Positions 8,566-17,551 of a stretch of DNA of 52,955 nt are shown piece by piece. The DNA is taken from NCBI GenBank assembly GCA_000383355.1, contig KB911096.1, positions 1 to 52,955 on the forward strand, read 5' to 3'. The translations under genes were made by a program, and so were the position numbers. How positions within the stretch are numbered: the first letter of the stretch is position 1; the number at the start of each line of letters is the position of its first letter. The stretch comes from Flavobacterium sp. SCGC AAA160-P02 (GTDB lineage Bacteria > Bacteroidota > Bacteroidia > Flavobacteriales > Flavobacteriaceae). The notes beneath the pieces were generated by a model. That model saw only the letters and a list, made by a program, of their open reading frames with translations. It did not search any database and was not told the origin of the DNA.

Positions 8566-11334
8566 ATGAAAAAAATTGTATGTATTGTTGCTTTCATCAT
8601 TTGTCAATTAGTAATTGCACAAGATAAAGGGATTATTACTGGGACACTATTAGATAAAGAAATGAGTAATGAACCTTTGTCTTTTGCTAGTGTTATTATT
8701 AAAGAAACATCTATTGGAACAGAAACAGATTTAGATGGTAATTTTAGGTTGTCTGTTGCTCCAGGTTCTTATATAATAATGTTTGATTTTTTAGGATATA
8801 AAACCCTGGAAGTTCCTGTACTAGTAAAGTCTGGTGAAACAGTAATTATTAATAGAACGCTAGAAGCAGCCGAAGGTGTTGCTTTAGAAGAGGTGAAAAT
8901 AAGGGCAAGTACTAGCAAACAAAAAGAAAGTGCCTTGTTGCTTGAACAAAGAAAGGCTACAACTATAAAAGAAAGTATAGGGTTAGAAAGATTAAGTAAA
9001 ATAGGAGTTTCAAACGCAGCTTCTGCCACTACTAAAATATCTGGAGTTACAAGAAGTGAAGAATCTGGAGATATTTACATAAGAGGGTTAGGCGATCGAT
9101 ATTTATTTACAACCATGAATGGTCTTCCAATTCCGTCAGATGACGTTCAAAATAAAAATATTGATTTATCGTTATTTTCTACAAATTTATTAAATAGCAT
9201 CAGTATAAGTAAAACCTATACCACTTCTAGTTATGCAGATCAATCTTCCGGGGTAGTAGATGTTGTTTCTAAAAAGTATTCTAAAAAAGGAGTTTCTATA
9301 GGAATCAATGGTGGTTTAAACACTGCTGTTTCTAGTCTAGAAGGAGGCTTTAAAAAAACTTTAATGAGTGATGATGTTAGTTTTGGCTTTCATAACAAAA
9401 AATACACGCTGTCAGATGCAATTACTTACCAAGGATGGGATCCTTTAACAGCCAGCAACACAGCTAATTTTAATGGATCGTTTTCAGCAGCCTATAAATT
9501 CAAAATTTTAGACAAAGATTTTTCTATACTAGCAACTGCTTCTCATGGTCAGTCTTTTGAATATCAAGAAGGTTTTTTTAAAAGTTATAGAGCTAATATT
9601 CTAGATAATGAGTTTAGCACAGCATCTTTTAAAACCAACACCAATACAACAGGATATATTAGAGGAGATCTTAAACTAAATGACAATCACAAAATTTCTT
9701 ATAATACCTTATTTGTTAATAAAGGAGTAGACAATGTTTATGAACAAGGAAGGGATGGAAACGGCTATGTATTTGATCAACAACCTCAAGAAGATGGTGC
9801 CTTTGTTAGAGACCAAAACTACAAGCAAACAACCATGTTTGTGAATCAGTTAATGGGAGAACATAAGTTCTCTGAAAAAAACAATCTTACATGGGCAGTA
9901 GGATATAATTTTGTGTTAGCAGAAGAACCAAACAGAATTAGAAATGAAGGAAATATTATAGATGATAATGGAACGTTTACCTATGCATTTGTTGGTGGTT
10001 TTCAGCAAAGAAAAACGAGTCAAAAGATTCAAGATGATGAAATGAACGGATATGTTGAAGATCAATTTTCTTTTGGTGAAATAGACCAAGATGATAAGAG
10101 ACCTTTTAGAGTAAATATTGGGGTAAATTTTAGACAAAAGAAAAGAACATTTAAGTCGCTTTTTGTTGGTGTTAGTTCTAGAGATTTTACAGTCTCTTCT
10201 GTAGATCAAATATCAAGTACTTTCATAGCTAGTAATTTTAACACAGCTTCTGGTCAACCAGAATTAATATTAAGAGAACAGCTTCCAGATCTATACAATG
10301 CAGATTTAACTGTAATGGCAGGCTATGCCAGTTTAGATTTTGGATTAAATAAAAAGTTTTCTGGAAATATAGGCCTTCGTTATGAATCAGATAAAGTAGA
10401 CATTATCTGGGATGTTACAAACTTTGTAGGTAGAATAGGAACTATTACCAAAGAGTATCAAGAAATGTATCCAAGTCTTAATTTAAAATATGAAATCAAT
10501 CAAAAAAGTTTCTTTCGTTTAGCGTCTAGTGTTACTCAAACACTTCCAGAATTTAAAGAAATAGCTCCATTTGAATACGTTTCTCCAACAGGTAGAGTAA
10601 TTAAAGGAAATCCAAATTTAGAAAGATCATCTGTTTTTAATATTGATACCAAATGGGAGTTTTTTCCAACAAGAGAAGAACTTTTTTCTGCAACAATATT
10701 TTATAAAAGTATTCAAGACCCTATCAACTTAACTCAAGCAAGAGGCTCGGCAGGAATTTTTCAATACGAAAATACAGGAGAAAAGGCATCTGTCTTAGGA
10801 ATAGAATTAGAAGGTAGAATTAACCTTATAGAAAATGATGATGAAAAAAGTATTCTCTCTGCGAATGCTACTATTTCTAGAATGTGGTTTAGTCAAGACA
10901 TCTTAGAGTTATATCAATACAACGGACAAACTGATACTGGTTTGCAAGGGGCATCAGATTTTATTGTAAACAGTTCATTAAGCTATAGAAGTAGGTCAGA
11001 AAAAGAATTTATAGTTTCTATCTCAGGAAACTATTCTTCAGACAAAATATACGCACTTGGAAGCCCTGAAGATTTTGTGAATAGCGCTACTTTATTTAAT
11101 GATGAAATTATTGAAAAAGGATTTGTTTCGTTAGACCTTGTTGCTAGTAAAAAAATAAACGAAAAACTATCTTTAAGAATAATTGGTAAAAATCTATTAA
11201 ACCCAAGAATAGATCAAACACAAGTTGTAACAATTTTTGACGCAAGTAATACTATTGTGAGCAAATCAAATAAAACTGTTCAATCTTATAAGAGAGGGAG
11301 CCTTTTTAATATTGGTTTTAGTTATAAATTCTAA
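8566..11334 (+). CDS. TonB-dependent outer-membrane receptor, candidate Pho-regulon member
   Basis: 922 residues: signal peptide (1-18, cut after VIAQ), a carboxypeptidase-regulatory-like beta-sandwich (about 22-100: GTLLDKEMSNEPLSFASVII, TDLDGNF), a plug domain (about 130-235, with YIRGLGDRYLFTTMNGLPIP and SGVVDVVSKK) and a beta-barrel ending in the aromatic C-terminal strand LFNIGFSYKF. Such receptors import bound ligand through the outer membrane using TonB energy. No SusD partner follows; a beta-helix lipoprotein does. The start lies 88 bp after the pho-box-like array, with a weak -7 match (CACTTTTG, 8529-8536). A phosphorus-containing ligand is therefore a reasonable inference, but the ligand cannot be read from the protein. 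Confidence 0.88.
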   Translation: MKKIVCIVAFIICQLVIAQDKGIITGTLLDKEMSNEPLSFASVIIKETSIGTETDLDGNFRLSVAPGSYIIMFDFLGYKTLEVPVLVKSGETVIINRTLEAAEGVALEEVKIRASTSKQKESALLLEQRKATTIKESIGLERLSKIGVSNAASATTKISGVTRSEESGDIYIRGLGDRYLFTTMNGLPIPSDDVQNKNIDLSLFSTNLLNSISISKTYTTSSYADQSSGVVDVVSKKYSKKGVSIGINGGLNTAVSSLEGGFKKTLMSDDVSFGFHNKKYTLSDAITYQGWDPLTASNTANFNGSFSAAYKFKILDKDFSILATASHGQSFEYQEGFFKSYRANILDNEFSTASFKTNTNTTGYIRGDLKLNDNHKISYNTLFVNKGVDNVYEQGRDGNGYVFDQQPQEDGAFVRDQNYKQTTMFVNQLMGEHKFSEKNNLTWAVGYNFVLAEEPNRIRNEGNIIDDNGTFTYAFVGGFQQRKTSQKIQDDEMNGYVEDQFSFGEIDQDDKRPFRVNIGVNFRQKKRTFKSLFVGVSSRDFTVSSVDQISSTFIASNFNTASGQPELILREQLPDLYNADLTVMAGYASLDFGLNKKFSGNIGLRYESDKVDIIWDVTNFVGRIGTITKEYQEMYPSLNLKYEINQKSFFRLASSVTQTLPEFKEIAPFEYVSPTGRVIKGNPNLERSSVFNIDTKWEFFPTREELFSATIFYKSIQDPINLTQARGSAGIFQYENTGEKASVLGIELEGRINLIENDDEKSILSANATISRMWFSQDILELYQYNGQTDTGLQGASDFIVNSSLSYRSRSEKEFIVSISGNYSSDKIYALGSPEDFVNSATLFNDEIIEKGFVSLDLVASKKINEKLSLRIIGKNLLNPRIDQTQVVTIFDASNTIVSKSNKTVQSYKRGSLFNIGFSYKF

Positions 11335-11468
11335 GTAACTATTTATTAACAATAACTGGTGATATTCAATTCATACATAATCTATATTTAATATTCTATT
11401 AATATAAATTAAAGGTTCATTATAGTTCTTTACAACAGAAATAAAACAATTAAAAAAGCAACAAAAAA

Positions 11469-12536
11469 ATGAAAAATTTAAAAGTAAATTTAGTAAGTAT
11501 TCTATTGTTAACTATTGCATTCACAAGTTGTGGTGACAACGAACCAATAGCAATTACACCTCCTTTAGATGCCGTATTAGAGAATTTAAATAATGGAATC
11601 ATGGAAGGAACATTATCAGAAGATTATACCTTAGATCCATCAATACAGTATCGTCTTTCAGGGTCATTTATTATAGATGAGAGCGGTACATTAAACATTC
11701 CAGGAGGAACAACTATTTTAGCAGATGCTGGTGGAACAGAAGTCTATATTGCTGTTTTGCAAGGAGGCCTAATTAATATTAATGGAAACGCAGGAAGCCC
11801 AGTACTAATGTCTTCTACTAATGGAGCACCAGGAGACTGGGGAGGTTTAACCTTATGCGGGAAGGCATCAACTACAGCAGGAATAGGTGCAACTGCTGAG
11901 GTTGGAGGTTTTGTTTATGGTGGATCAGATAATAACGATAGCTCTGGAATTATAAGATATCTTCAAATTGTAGGCACAGGAGCGCAAATAAACCCAGAAT
12001 CTCAATATAATGGTATTTCATTCTATTCAGTTGGTTCAGGTACTTTAGTAGACAATGTAGCTGTTATTAATGGATCAGATGATGGTGTTGAATTTTTTGG
12101 AGGAACTGTAGCAGTCTCTAACATGTATTTAGAAAATAATGATGATGATTCTATAGACTGGACAGAAGGATGGAGTGGGTCTGTAACTAATGCATACATT
12201 TCACATACAATACCTGGTTTTTCTACCGTTTTTGAGGGAGACAAAGACAACGCAAATCCAACTTTTACAAACATTACTGCTATTTCTTCAGTAGGTGGTA
12301 CAGGTTTACAATTCAAAAAAGAATCAGGAGGAACTATTACTGGACTTCATTTAGTAGGGTATGATGTAGATTTAGATTTAAAAGACAGTGGTGCATTGTC
12401 TAATGTTCAAATAGATGGTGCTACTGCAGATGCAACGTTGTATTCAGGAGAAACAAATAAGTATAAGTTAAATTCAGGAAAAAATGCAGCACCTCTAGAG
12501 ATCTCTAAATGGTCTTGGATAACTCCAAGTTTTTAA
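11469..12536 (+). CDS. Exported lipoprotein with parallel beta-helix-like repeats
   Basis: 355 residues with a lipoprotein signal peptide: LLTIAFTSCG gives lipidation at Cys21, and the following GDNEP contains no obvious basic retention signal. The rest is rich in Gly, Asn and short beta turns (residues 70-320: GTLNIPGGTTILADAGG, GDWGGLTLCGK, IIRYLQIVGTG), suggesting a right-handed parallel beta-helix. Proteins of this kind commonly sit next to TonB receptors in Bacteroidota and are presumed surface ligand binders or enzymes. It follows the receptor by 134 bp on the same strand and is closed by a strong terminator, so the two form one transcription unit or regulon pair. No catalytic residues recognised. 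Confidence 0.75.
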   Translation: MKNLKVNLVSILLLTIAFTSCGDNEPIAITPPLDAVLENLNNGIMEGTLSEDYTLDPSIQYRLSGSFIIDESGTLNIPGGTTILADAGGTEVYIAVLQGGLININGNAGSPVLMSSTNGAPGDWGGLTLCGKASTTAGIGATAEVGGFVYGGSDNNDSSGIIRYLQIVGTGAQINPESQYNGISFYSVGSGTLVDNVAVINGSDDGVEFFGGTVAVSNMYLENNDDDSIDWTEGWSGSVTNAYISHTIPGFSTVFEGDKDNANPTFTNITAISSVGGTGLQFKKESGGTITGLHLVGYDVDLDLKDSGALSNVQIDGATADATLYSGETNKYKLNSGKNAAPLEISKWSWITPSF

Positions 12537-12565
12537 CTACCTAAATACTTCCCAAAACATATCCG

Positions 12566-12599
12566 AAAAAGTAGGCTTTATTAGCCTACTTTTTATGTT
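12566..12599 (+). terminator. Rho-independent terminator
   Basis: A 12-bp perfect stem (AAAAAGTAGGCT / AGCCTACTTTTT) around a 5-base loop TTATT, followed by T-rich sequence. It lies 30 bp after the beta-helix lipoprotein stop and ends that unit. Confidence 0.9.
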
Positions 12600-12664
12600 T
12601 TATTGTTATTAAATGTTTGTCTACAATAACATTAATTTTTAGTAAATTCACTAAAATTTATGTT

Positions 12665-13381
12665 ATGAATCTAAAAATAAAAATGAGCAATGTCTTATTC
12701 TTAGACATTGAAACAGTGCCTCAAAAAGAATCTTGGACAGAGGTGTCAGAAATAACACAAGAATTATTTGCAAAGAAAACAGCCTACCAACGTAAAGAAG
12801 ATATTACTGCTAAAGAATTTTATGAGCGTGCAGGAATCTGGGCAGAATTTGGAAAAATTATCTGTATTTCTGTTGCGTATTTTACTAGTAATAAAGAGGA
12901 AAGAAATTTACGTGTTACATCTTTTAGTGGAGACGATGAAAAGCAGATATTAATAGATTTTAAAAAACTCTTAGATACTCATTTTAATAAAACCTATCAC
13001 GTATTGTGCGCACATAATGGAAAAGAGTTTGACTTCCCTTATATAGCAAGAAGAATGATTATACATCAAATAGAATTACCATCTAAACTAAATTTATTTG
13101 GTAAAAAACCATGGGAGGTGCCTCATATAGATACCATGGAGCTTTGGAAGTTTGGAGATTATAAACATTACAGCTCTTTGCAATTATTAACTACAATTTT
13201 AGGAATCTCTTCTCCCAAAGATGATATCGATGGAAGTGAGGTTGCTAAGGTATATTATAAAGAAAAAAATCTAGGAAGGATTGTAAAGTATTGTGAAAAA
13301 GACACCATAGCTGTTGCACAATTATTGATGCGTTTTAATAATGAAAAGCTAGTAGAAGAACATGAAATAATAAACGTTTAG
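12665..13381 (+). CDS. 3'-5' exonuclease related to the PolB exonuclease domain
   Basis: 238 residues from ATG 12665; ATG 12683 is also possible, and a TTG further upstream is unlikely. DEDD-superfamily exonuclease motifs are visible: Exo I LFLDIETVPQ, Exo II CAHNGKEFDFPYIARRM, and Exo III-like EKDTIAVAQLLMRF near the C-terminus. The fold matches the predicted PolB-like exonuclease family (DNA_pol_B_exo2). It would remove nucleotides from DNA or RNA 3' ends with two metal ions held by the Asp/Glu residues. No helicase or polymerase is attached. Its stop overlaps the convergent ABC-F gene by four bases. Biological role in Bacteroidota is not established. Confidence 0.85.
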   Translation: MNLKIKMSNVLFLDIETVPQKESWTEVSEITQELFAKKTAYQRKEDITAKEFYERAGIWAEFGKIICISVAYFTSNKEERNLRVTSFSGDDEKQILIDFKKLLDTHFNKTYHVLCAHNGKEFDFPYIARRMIIHQIELPSKLNLFGKKPWEVPHIDTMELWKFGDYKHYSSLQLLTTILGISSPKDDIDGSEVAKVYYKEKNLGRIVKYCEKDTIAVAQLLMRFNNEKLVEEHEIINV

Positions 13382-15234
13382 CCTTCTAATTTTAAAGAAA
13401 TTTCAAACCATCTTTCTTCTTTTTCTTCTAGTGAAGAAATAACTTTATGAAGTTCTTCAGATTTTTCTTTTACTTGCTCTTGTGAAATCCCTTCTTGCAT
13501 AAAAGAAGCTTCAATAGATTTCTTTTTGCGACCTAATCGTTCTATATCTTTTTCCAGAGAACCAAATTCTCTTTTTTCTTCAAACGATAATTTCACTTTA
13601 GAGGGAGTAATCACAGCTTGTTTTTTTTCAACTTTTACAACTTTTTCTTTAGGCTTAGAGTCTTCGTAAGTTCTGTAATCTGAGTAATTTCCTGGAAAAT
13701 TTTCAACAACTCCATCGCCTCTAAAAACAAATAGTGAATCTACAATTTTGTCCATAAAATACCTGTCATGAGATACTACAATTAGGTTCCCTGGAAAGTC
13801 TAACAAGAAACTTTCTAACACATTTAAGGTAATTACATCCAAATCATTGGTTGGTTCATCAAGAATTAAAAAGTTAGGATTTTGTATTAAAACAGTACAG
13901 AGGTACAATCGTTTTTGTTCTCCACCACTTAATTTTTCAACAAAATCATATTGCTTTTTCTTATCAAAAAGAAAACGTTCTAATAGCTGAGAAGCAGAAA
14001 TACGTCGTCCTTTAGTTAAAGGAATTTCTTCTCCAAATTCTTTAATAACTTCAATTACTTTTTGTCCTTCTTTTACAACAATTCCTTTTTGAGTATAGTA
14101 TCCAAATTTTACAGTTTCACCAACTACTACTTTACCTCCATCAATAGGTTCTCTGTCTGTAAGTATGTTTAAAAAAGACGATTTACCCGTCCCATTTTTT
14201 CCGATAACACCAATACGTTCTCCTTTTTGAAATACATATTCAAAGCCATCAAGAATTTTTAAATCACCAAAAGATTTTTTTAGTTTGTGAAGCTCTACAA
14301 TTTTACTTCCTAAACGTTCCATGTTTATTTCTAACTGAACAGTATGATCTTGTCTTCTTTTATGGGCTTTTTCTTTGATTTCAGAAAAATCATCAATTCT
14401 AGATTTAGATTTTGTTGTTCTCGCTTTTGGTTGTCTGCGCATCCAATCTAGTTCTTTCTTAAATAGATTTTTTGCCTTATTTGTAGTGGTAGCCTCCTGT
14501 GTAATTCTTTCTTCTTTCTTTTCTAAATAATAAGAATAGTTTCCTTTGTATTTATGAAGCTCACCATGATCTAATTCTATAATTTCGTTACAAACTCTTT
14601 CTAGAAAATAACGATCATGAGTCACCATAAATAAGGTTATTTTTTCCTTTTTAAAGTACTCTTCTAACCATTCTATCATTTCTAAATCTAAATGATTTGT
14701 TGGTTCATCTAAAATGATTAAATCTGGCTTATTAATTAATAAAATAGCTAAACTTAATCTTTTTTTCTGACCTCCTGAAAGCTTGCCTACTTTCATAGAC
14801 AAATCGGTTAATTTTAATTTTGATAGTACTAATTTGTATTGAGTCTCAAAATCCCAAGCATTGTTTTGATCCATTAGATCAAAAGCTTTTTGATAGTTGT
14901 CAGAATCTTCTGGGTTTTCTAGTGCTCTTTCGTATTGTTTTATAATAGGTAAAATCCTATTCTCAGTTGCAAAAATAGTTTGCTCAACAGATAGGCTATC
15001 ATCAAAAATTTGATTTTGTGATAGGTACGCAATTTGAATATCTTTTCGTTGAATAACCTGTCCTTCATCAGGGGTGTCTAGTCCTGCAATAATATTTAGT
15101 ATAGATGTTTTTCCTGTTCCATTTTTTGCAACAAAAGCAACCTTTTGGTTTTTATTGATTCCAAATGAAAGATTACTAAATAATGTTCTATCTCCGTAAG
15201 ATTTAGAGATGTTTTCTACTGAAATATAATTCAC
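13378..15234 (-). CDS. ABC-F family ATPase (Uup/EttA-like)
   Basis: 618 residues from GTG 15234, giving MNYISVENISKSYGDRTLF, the usual ABC-F start; a TTG six codons earlier is less likely. Two ABC domains: Walker A KNGTGKTS and KNGTGKSS, signatures LSGGQKKR and LSGGEQKR, Walker B LIILDEPTNHLDL and FLILDEPTNDLDV, joined by a basic linker (about 235-315). No membrane spans. A C-terminal coiled-coil extension (from about 545) resembles the DNA-binding C-terminal domain of Uup. ABC-F proteins act on ribosomes, easing stalled or early elongation states. A probable small RNA or leader ending in a terminator lies about 120 bp upstream on the same strand. Confidence 0.9.
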   Translation of the reverse strand: MNYISVENISKSYGDRTLFSNLSFGINKNQKVAFVAKNGTGKTSILNIIAGLDTPDEGQVIQRKDIQIAYLSQNQIFDDSLSVEQTIFATENRILPIIKQYERALENPEDSDNYQKAFDLMDQNNAWDFETQYKLVLSKLKLTDLSMKVGKLSGGQKKRLSLAILLINKPDLIILDEPTNHLDLEMIEWLEEYFKKEKITLFMVTHDRYFLERVCNEIIELDHGELHKYKGNYSYYLEKKEERITQEATTTNKAKNLFKKELDWMRRQPKARTTKSKSRIDDFSEIKEKAHKRRQDHTVQLEINMERLGSKIVELHKLKKSFGDLKILDGFEYVFQKGERIGVIGKNGTGKSSFLNILTDREPIDGGKVVVGETVKFGYYTQKGIVVKEGQKVIEVIKEFGEEIPLTKGRRISASQLLERFLFDKKKQYDFVEKLSGGEQKRLYLCTVLIQNPNFLILDEPTNDLDVITLNVLESFLLDFPGNLIVVSHDRYFMDKIVDSLFVFRGDGVVENFPGNYSDYRTYEDSKPKEKVVKVEKKQAVITPSKVKLSFEEKREFGSLEKDIERLGRKKKSIEASFMQEGISQEQVKEKSEELHKVISSLEEKEERWFEISLKLEG

Positions 15235-15340
15235 AAAAATAAATTTCGACAAAGGAACTAAAAAAACCTGATTAGAACACTCAGCTTCTCATTTAATTAT
15301 GAATATTGAAAGTATTAGAGAAATACTCCAATTAAAATAA

Positions 15341-15385
15341 TTTTTATAAAAAATAAAAACCTAGAAAAATAATTTTCTAGGTTTT
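15341..15385 (-). terminator. Rho-independent terminator (minus strand)
   Basis: A perfect 13-bp stem (AAAACCTAGAAAA at 15356-15368, TTTTCTAGGTTTT at 15373-15385) with a 4-base loop. On the minus strand the stem is followed by a long U-rich run (TTTTTATTTTTTAT), so it should stop transcription that reads toward the ABC-F gene. Activity on the plus strand would be weak because its T tract is short. Confidence 0.8.
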
Positions 15386-15478
15386 CAGAGATATTAACAA
15401 AGGCTCGGGGGTTGCCCTAAGTTAATAAACTTAATAAATGTTATTATTTGTAGACTGTTTATAGGGGATCACAATTTC
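15350..15478 (-). ncRNA. Candidate small RNA or leader transcript (about 130 nt)
   Basis: A consensus-like minus-strand promoter (TTTG at 15511-15514, 19 bp, GTTATTTG at 15484-15491) would start transcription near 15478, and a strong terminator ends it near 15350. No substantial ORF fits; only very short ones exist. The RNA can form an irregular long hairpin: CCCUA, UAAAC and AAUAA on one side with UUAUU, GUUUA and UAGGG on the other, followed by a GGC/GCC mini-stem with a C-rich loop. Size and long imperfect hairpin would suit a 6S-type RNA, but no identity is recognised. A transcription attenuator for the ABC-F gene is the main alternative. Confidence 0.45.
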
Positions 15479-15483
15479 TAACA

Positions 15484-15514
15484 CAAATAACATTAATTAA
15501 AAAACTAATTCAAA
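15484..15514 (-). promoter_or_regulatory. Promoter of the candidate small RNA
   Basis: Read on the minus strand: TTTG (15511-15514), exactly 19 bp, then GTTATTTG (15484-15491). This matches the Bacteroidota TTTG-N19-TAnnTTTG arrangement except for the leading TA. It points away from the oligopeptide ABC ATPase. Confidence 0.5.
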
Positions 15515-15813
15515 GAACAATAACACTGTAAAAATAGTTACTTAACTTTAACACCACAATACCTTGAATTAGTGAAATTTTTAGTTCCCTAGAAAAGGGT
15601 ATTAAATCTTTTTTTATGTTTAATATATAGCCTCATGAATTCAAATTCAATATGTAATTTTCATACATAAGAATAGATGTTTTATCAATTTTTATTAACC
15701 AAATATCCTATCTATGATAGTATATTCAACATTTATTTTTATACATTTAGTTCTATCCATAAATGGGGGTATGCCTACCTAGAAAAGTGGATTTAAAAAA
15801 AATATTTCTTATA

Positions 15814-17484
15814 ATGATTTTAAAAGTAAACAACCTTACTGTAAAATTCTTATCTAATAAACAAGAAAACGATGTTGTTAGAAAAATTTCTTTTCAGCTA
15901 GATAAAAATAAAATTTTAGGCATAGTTGGTGAATCTGGTAGTGGTAAATCTGTTACTGCTTTAGCAATTCTTGGTTTGTTATCTGAAAACGCCACCCTAG
16001 AAGGAGAGATTTTTTTTAAAGGGAAAGATCTTATTAATATCTCTGATAAAAATATTCAAAAAATAAGAGGAAGAAAAATAGGAATGATTTTTCAAGAACC
16101 AATGAGTTCTCTTAATCCAACATTAACTTGCGGAAAACAAGTTTATGAAGTTTTAAAACAACATACAGATTTAAATAAAAAAGAAATTTATGAAGAAGTT
16201 ATTGCTCTTTTTGAAAAAGTAAAACTACCCAATTCTGATAGGATTTTTAATTCATACCCACATCAAATAAGTGGTGGTCAAAAGCAACGAGTAATGATAG
16301 CGATGGCTATAGCTTGTAAACCAGACATCTTAATAGCTGATGAACCTACAACAGCATTAGATGTGACGGTGCAAAAAGAAATAATACTTCTTTTAAAAGA
16401 ACTGCAGGAGCAAAATGAGATGAGCATTCTTTTTATATCTCATGATTTGCCATTAGTTTCAGAAATTGCTGATGATGTGATAGTTATTTATAAAGGAGAA
16501 ATTATTGAAAAAGGAACAACAAAGGACATCTTTTATCACCCAAAGAATGAATATACTAAAGGACTTATTAATTCTAAACCAAGTCTTATTCAAAGGTTAA
16601 AAAAACTACCAACTGTTAATGATTTTATGAATCACGAGGTTGTATCTGAAATTTACTCTACAAGAGAAAGAGAAAAGTTTCATCAAAAAATATATGCCTC
16701 AAAACCATTATTAGAAATAGTTGCGTTAAAAAAATATTTTAAAAGAATTGGTGGTTTTTATAAAAAACCACCAATTAAAGCAATAGATAATGTGTCTTTT
16801 AAATTATATGAAGGAGAAACATTAGGGTTAGTTGGTGAGTCTGGTTGTGGAAAAACCACCTTAGGAAGATCTATTTTACATCTAGAAAAAATTACTTCAG
16901 GAAAAATATTTTATAAAGGGAAAGATGTTACACATCTTTCTACATTAGAGTTAAGAAATTTAAGAAAGGAGATTCAAATTATTTTTCAAGACCCATTTTC
17001 TTCATTAAATCCTAGAATATCTGTTGGGAATTCAATTCTAGAACCAATGACAGTTCATAAGATATTATCTTCTTATAATGAACGAAAATTATATGTTTTA
17101 GACTTATTAAAAAAAGTTGGTTTAGAGGAAGATCACTTCAATAGGTACCCTCATGAATTTTCTGGAGGACAAAGACAAAGAATAGGCATTGCTAGAGCAA
17201 TTGCGTTAAAACCAAAATTGATTATTTGTGATGAATCTGTTTCTGCACTAGATGTTTCTGTTCAAGCACAAGTTCTTAATCTGTTAAATGAATTAAAAAA
17301 AGTGTTTAATTTCTCATATATTTTTATATCACATGATTTAGCTGTTGTTAAATATATGTCGGATCAATTAATTGTTATGAATCAAGGAAAAATTGAAGAA
17401 ATTAATGATGCAGATGAAATATACAGAGCACCAAAATCTAGGTATACAAAGAATTTAATTGCCGCAATTCCCAAAGGGATTTAG
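15814..17484 (+). CDS. Oligopeptide-type ABC transporter ATPase, fused double-domain (YejF/GsiA-like)
   Basis: 556 residues from ATG 15814, giving MILKVNNLTVKF; an upstream in-frame ATG would add 17 residues outside the family pattern. Two complete ATPase domains, each of oligopeptide/dipeptide type: first with GESGSGKS, SGGQKQR, LIADEPTTALD and HDLPLVSEIADD; second with GESGCGKT, SGGQRQR, IICDESVSALD and HDLAVVKYMSD. An oligopeptide C-terminal motif (YTKGLINS...P, YTKNLIAAIP) follows each. It should energise import of peptides or related solutes at the inner membrane. No permease or substrate-binding gene is adjacent, so partners must be encoded elsewhere. Confidence 0.88.
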   Translation: MILKVNNLTVKFLSNKQENDVVRKISFQLDKNKILGIVGESGSGKSVTALAILGLLSENATLEGEIFFKGKDLINISDKNIQKIRGRKIGMIFQEPMSSLNPTLTCGKQVYEVLKQHTDLNKKEIYEEVIALFEKVKLPNSDRIFNSYPHQISGGQKQRVMIAMAIACKPDILIADEPTTALDVTVQKEIILLLKELQEQNEMSILFISHDLPLVSEIADDVIVIYKGEIIEKGTTKDIFYHPKNEYTKGLINSKPSLIQRLKKLPTVNDFMNHEVVSEIYSTREREKFHQKIYASKPLLEIVALKKYFKRIGGFYKKPPIKAIDNVSFKLYEGETLGLVGESGCGKTTLGRSILHLEKITSGKIFYKGKDVTHLSTLELRNLRKEIQIIFQDPFSSLNPRISVGNSILEPMTVHKILSSYNERKLYVLDLLKKVGLEEDHFNRYPHEFSGGQRQRIGIARAIALKPKLIICDESVSALDVSVQAQVLNLLNELKKVFNFSYIFISHDLAVVKYMSDQLIVMNQGKIEEINDADEIYRAPKSRYTKNLIAAIPKGI

Positions 17485-17551
17485 ATTCTTATCCTTTTAA
17501 AAATTGCTCAATAAATGGTATATTGCAGTACCTAAAAAACACAAAAAAAAG

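Larger units (their letters stand above)
15235..15813. other. 579-bp gene-poor region
   Basis: No convincing protein gene was found on either strand. It contains a minus-strand candidate transcript (about 15350-15478) with its own promoter and terminator. The remainder (15520-15813) is AT-rich with only weak signals: a small inverted repeat CTATC-TAT-GATAG near 15709-15721 and a near-consensus -7 element TACATTTA at 15742-15749 that could serve the ABC ATPase downstream. Confidence 0.7.

Noticed and set aside
9916..10209. Minus-strand open frame of 97 codons
   Set aside because: Lies wholly inside the TonB receptor gene, with no family resemblance and codon use of an antisense shadow.
15385..15430. 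GC-rich island (GGCTCGGGGGTTGCC) considered as part of a tRNA
   Set aside because: No acceptor stem, T-loop GTTCRA or anticodon arm could be built; treated as part of the candidate small RNA.
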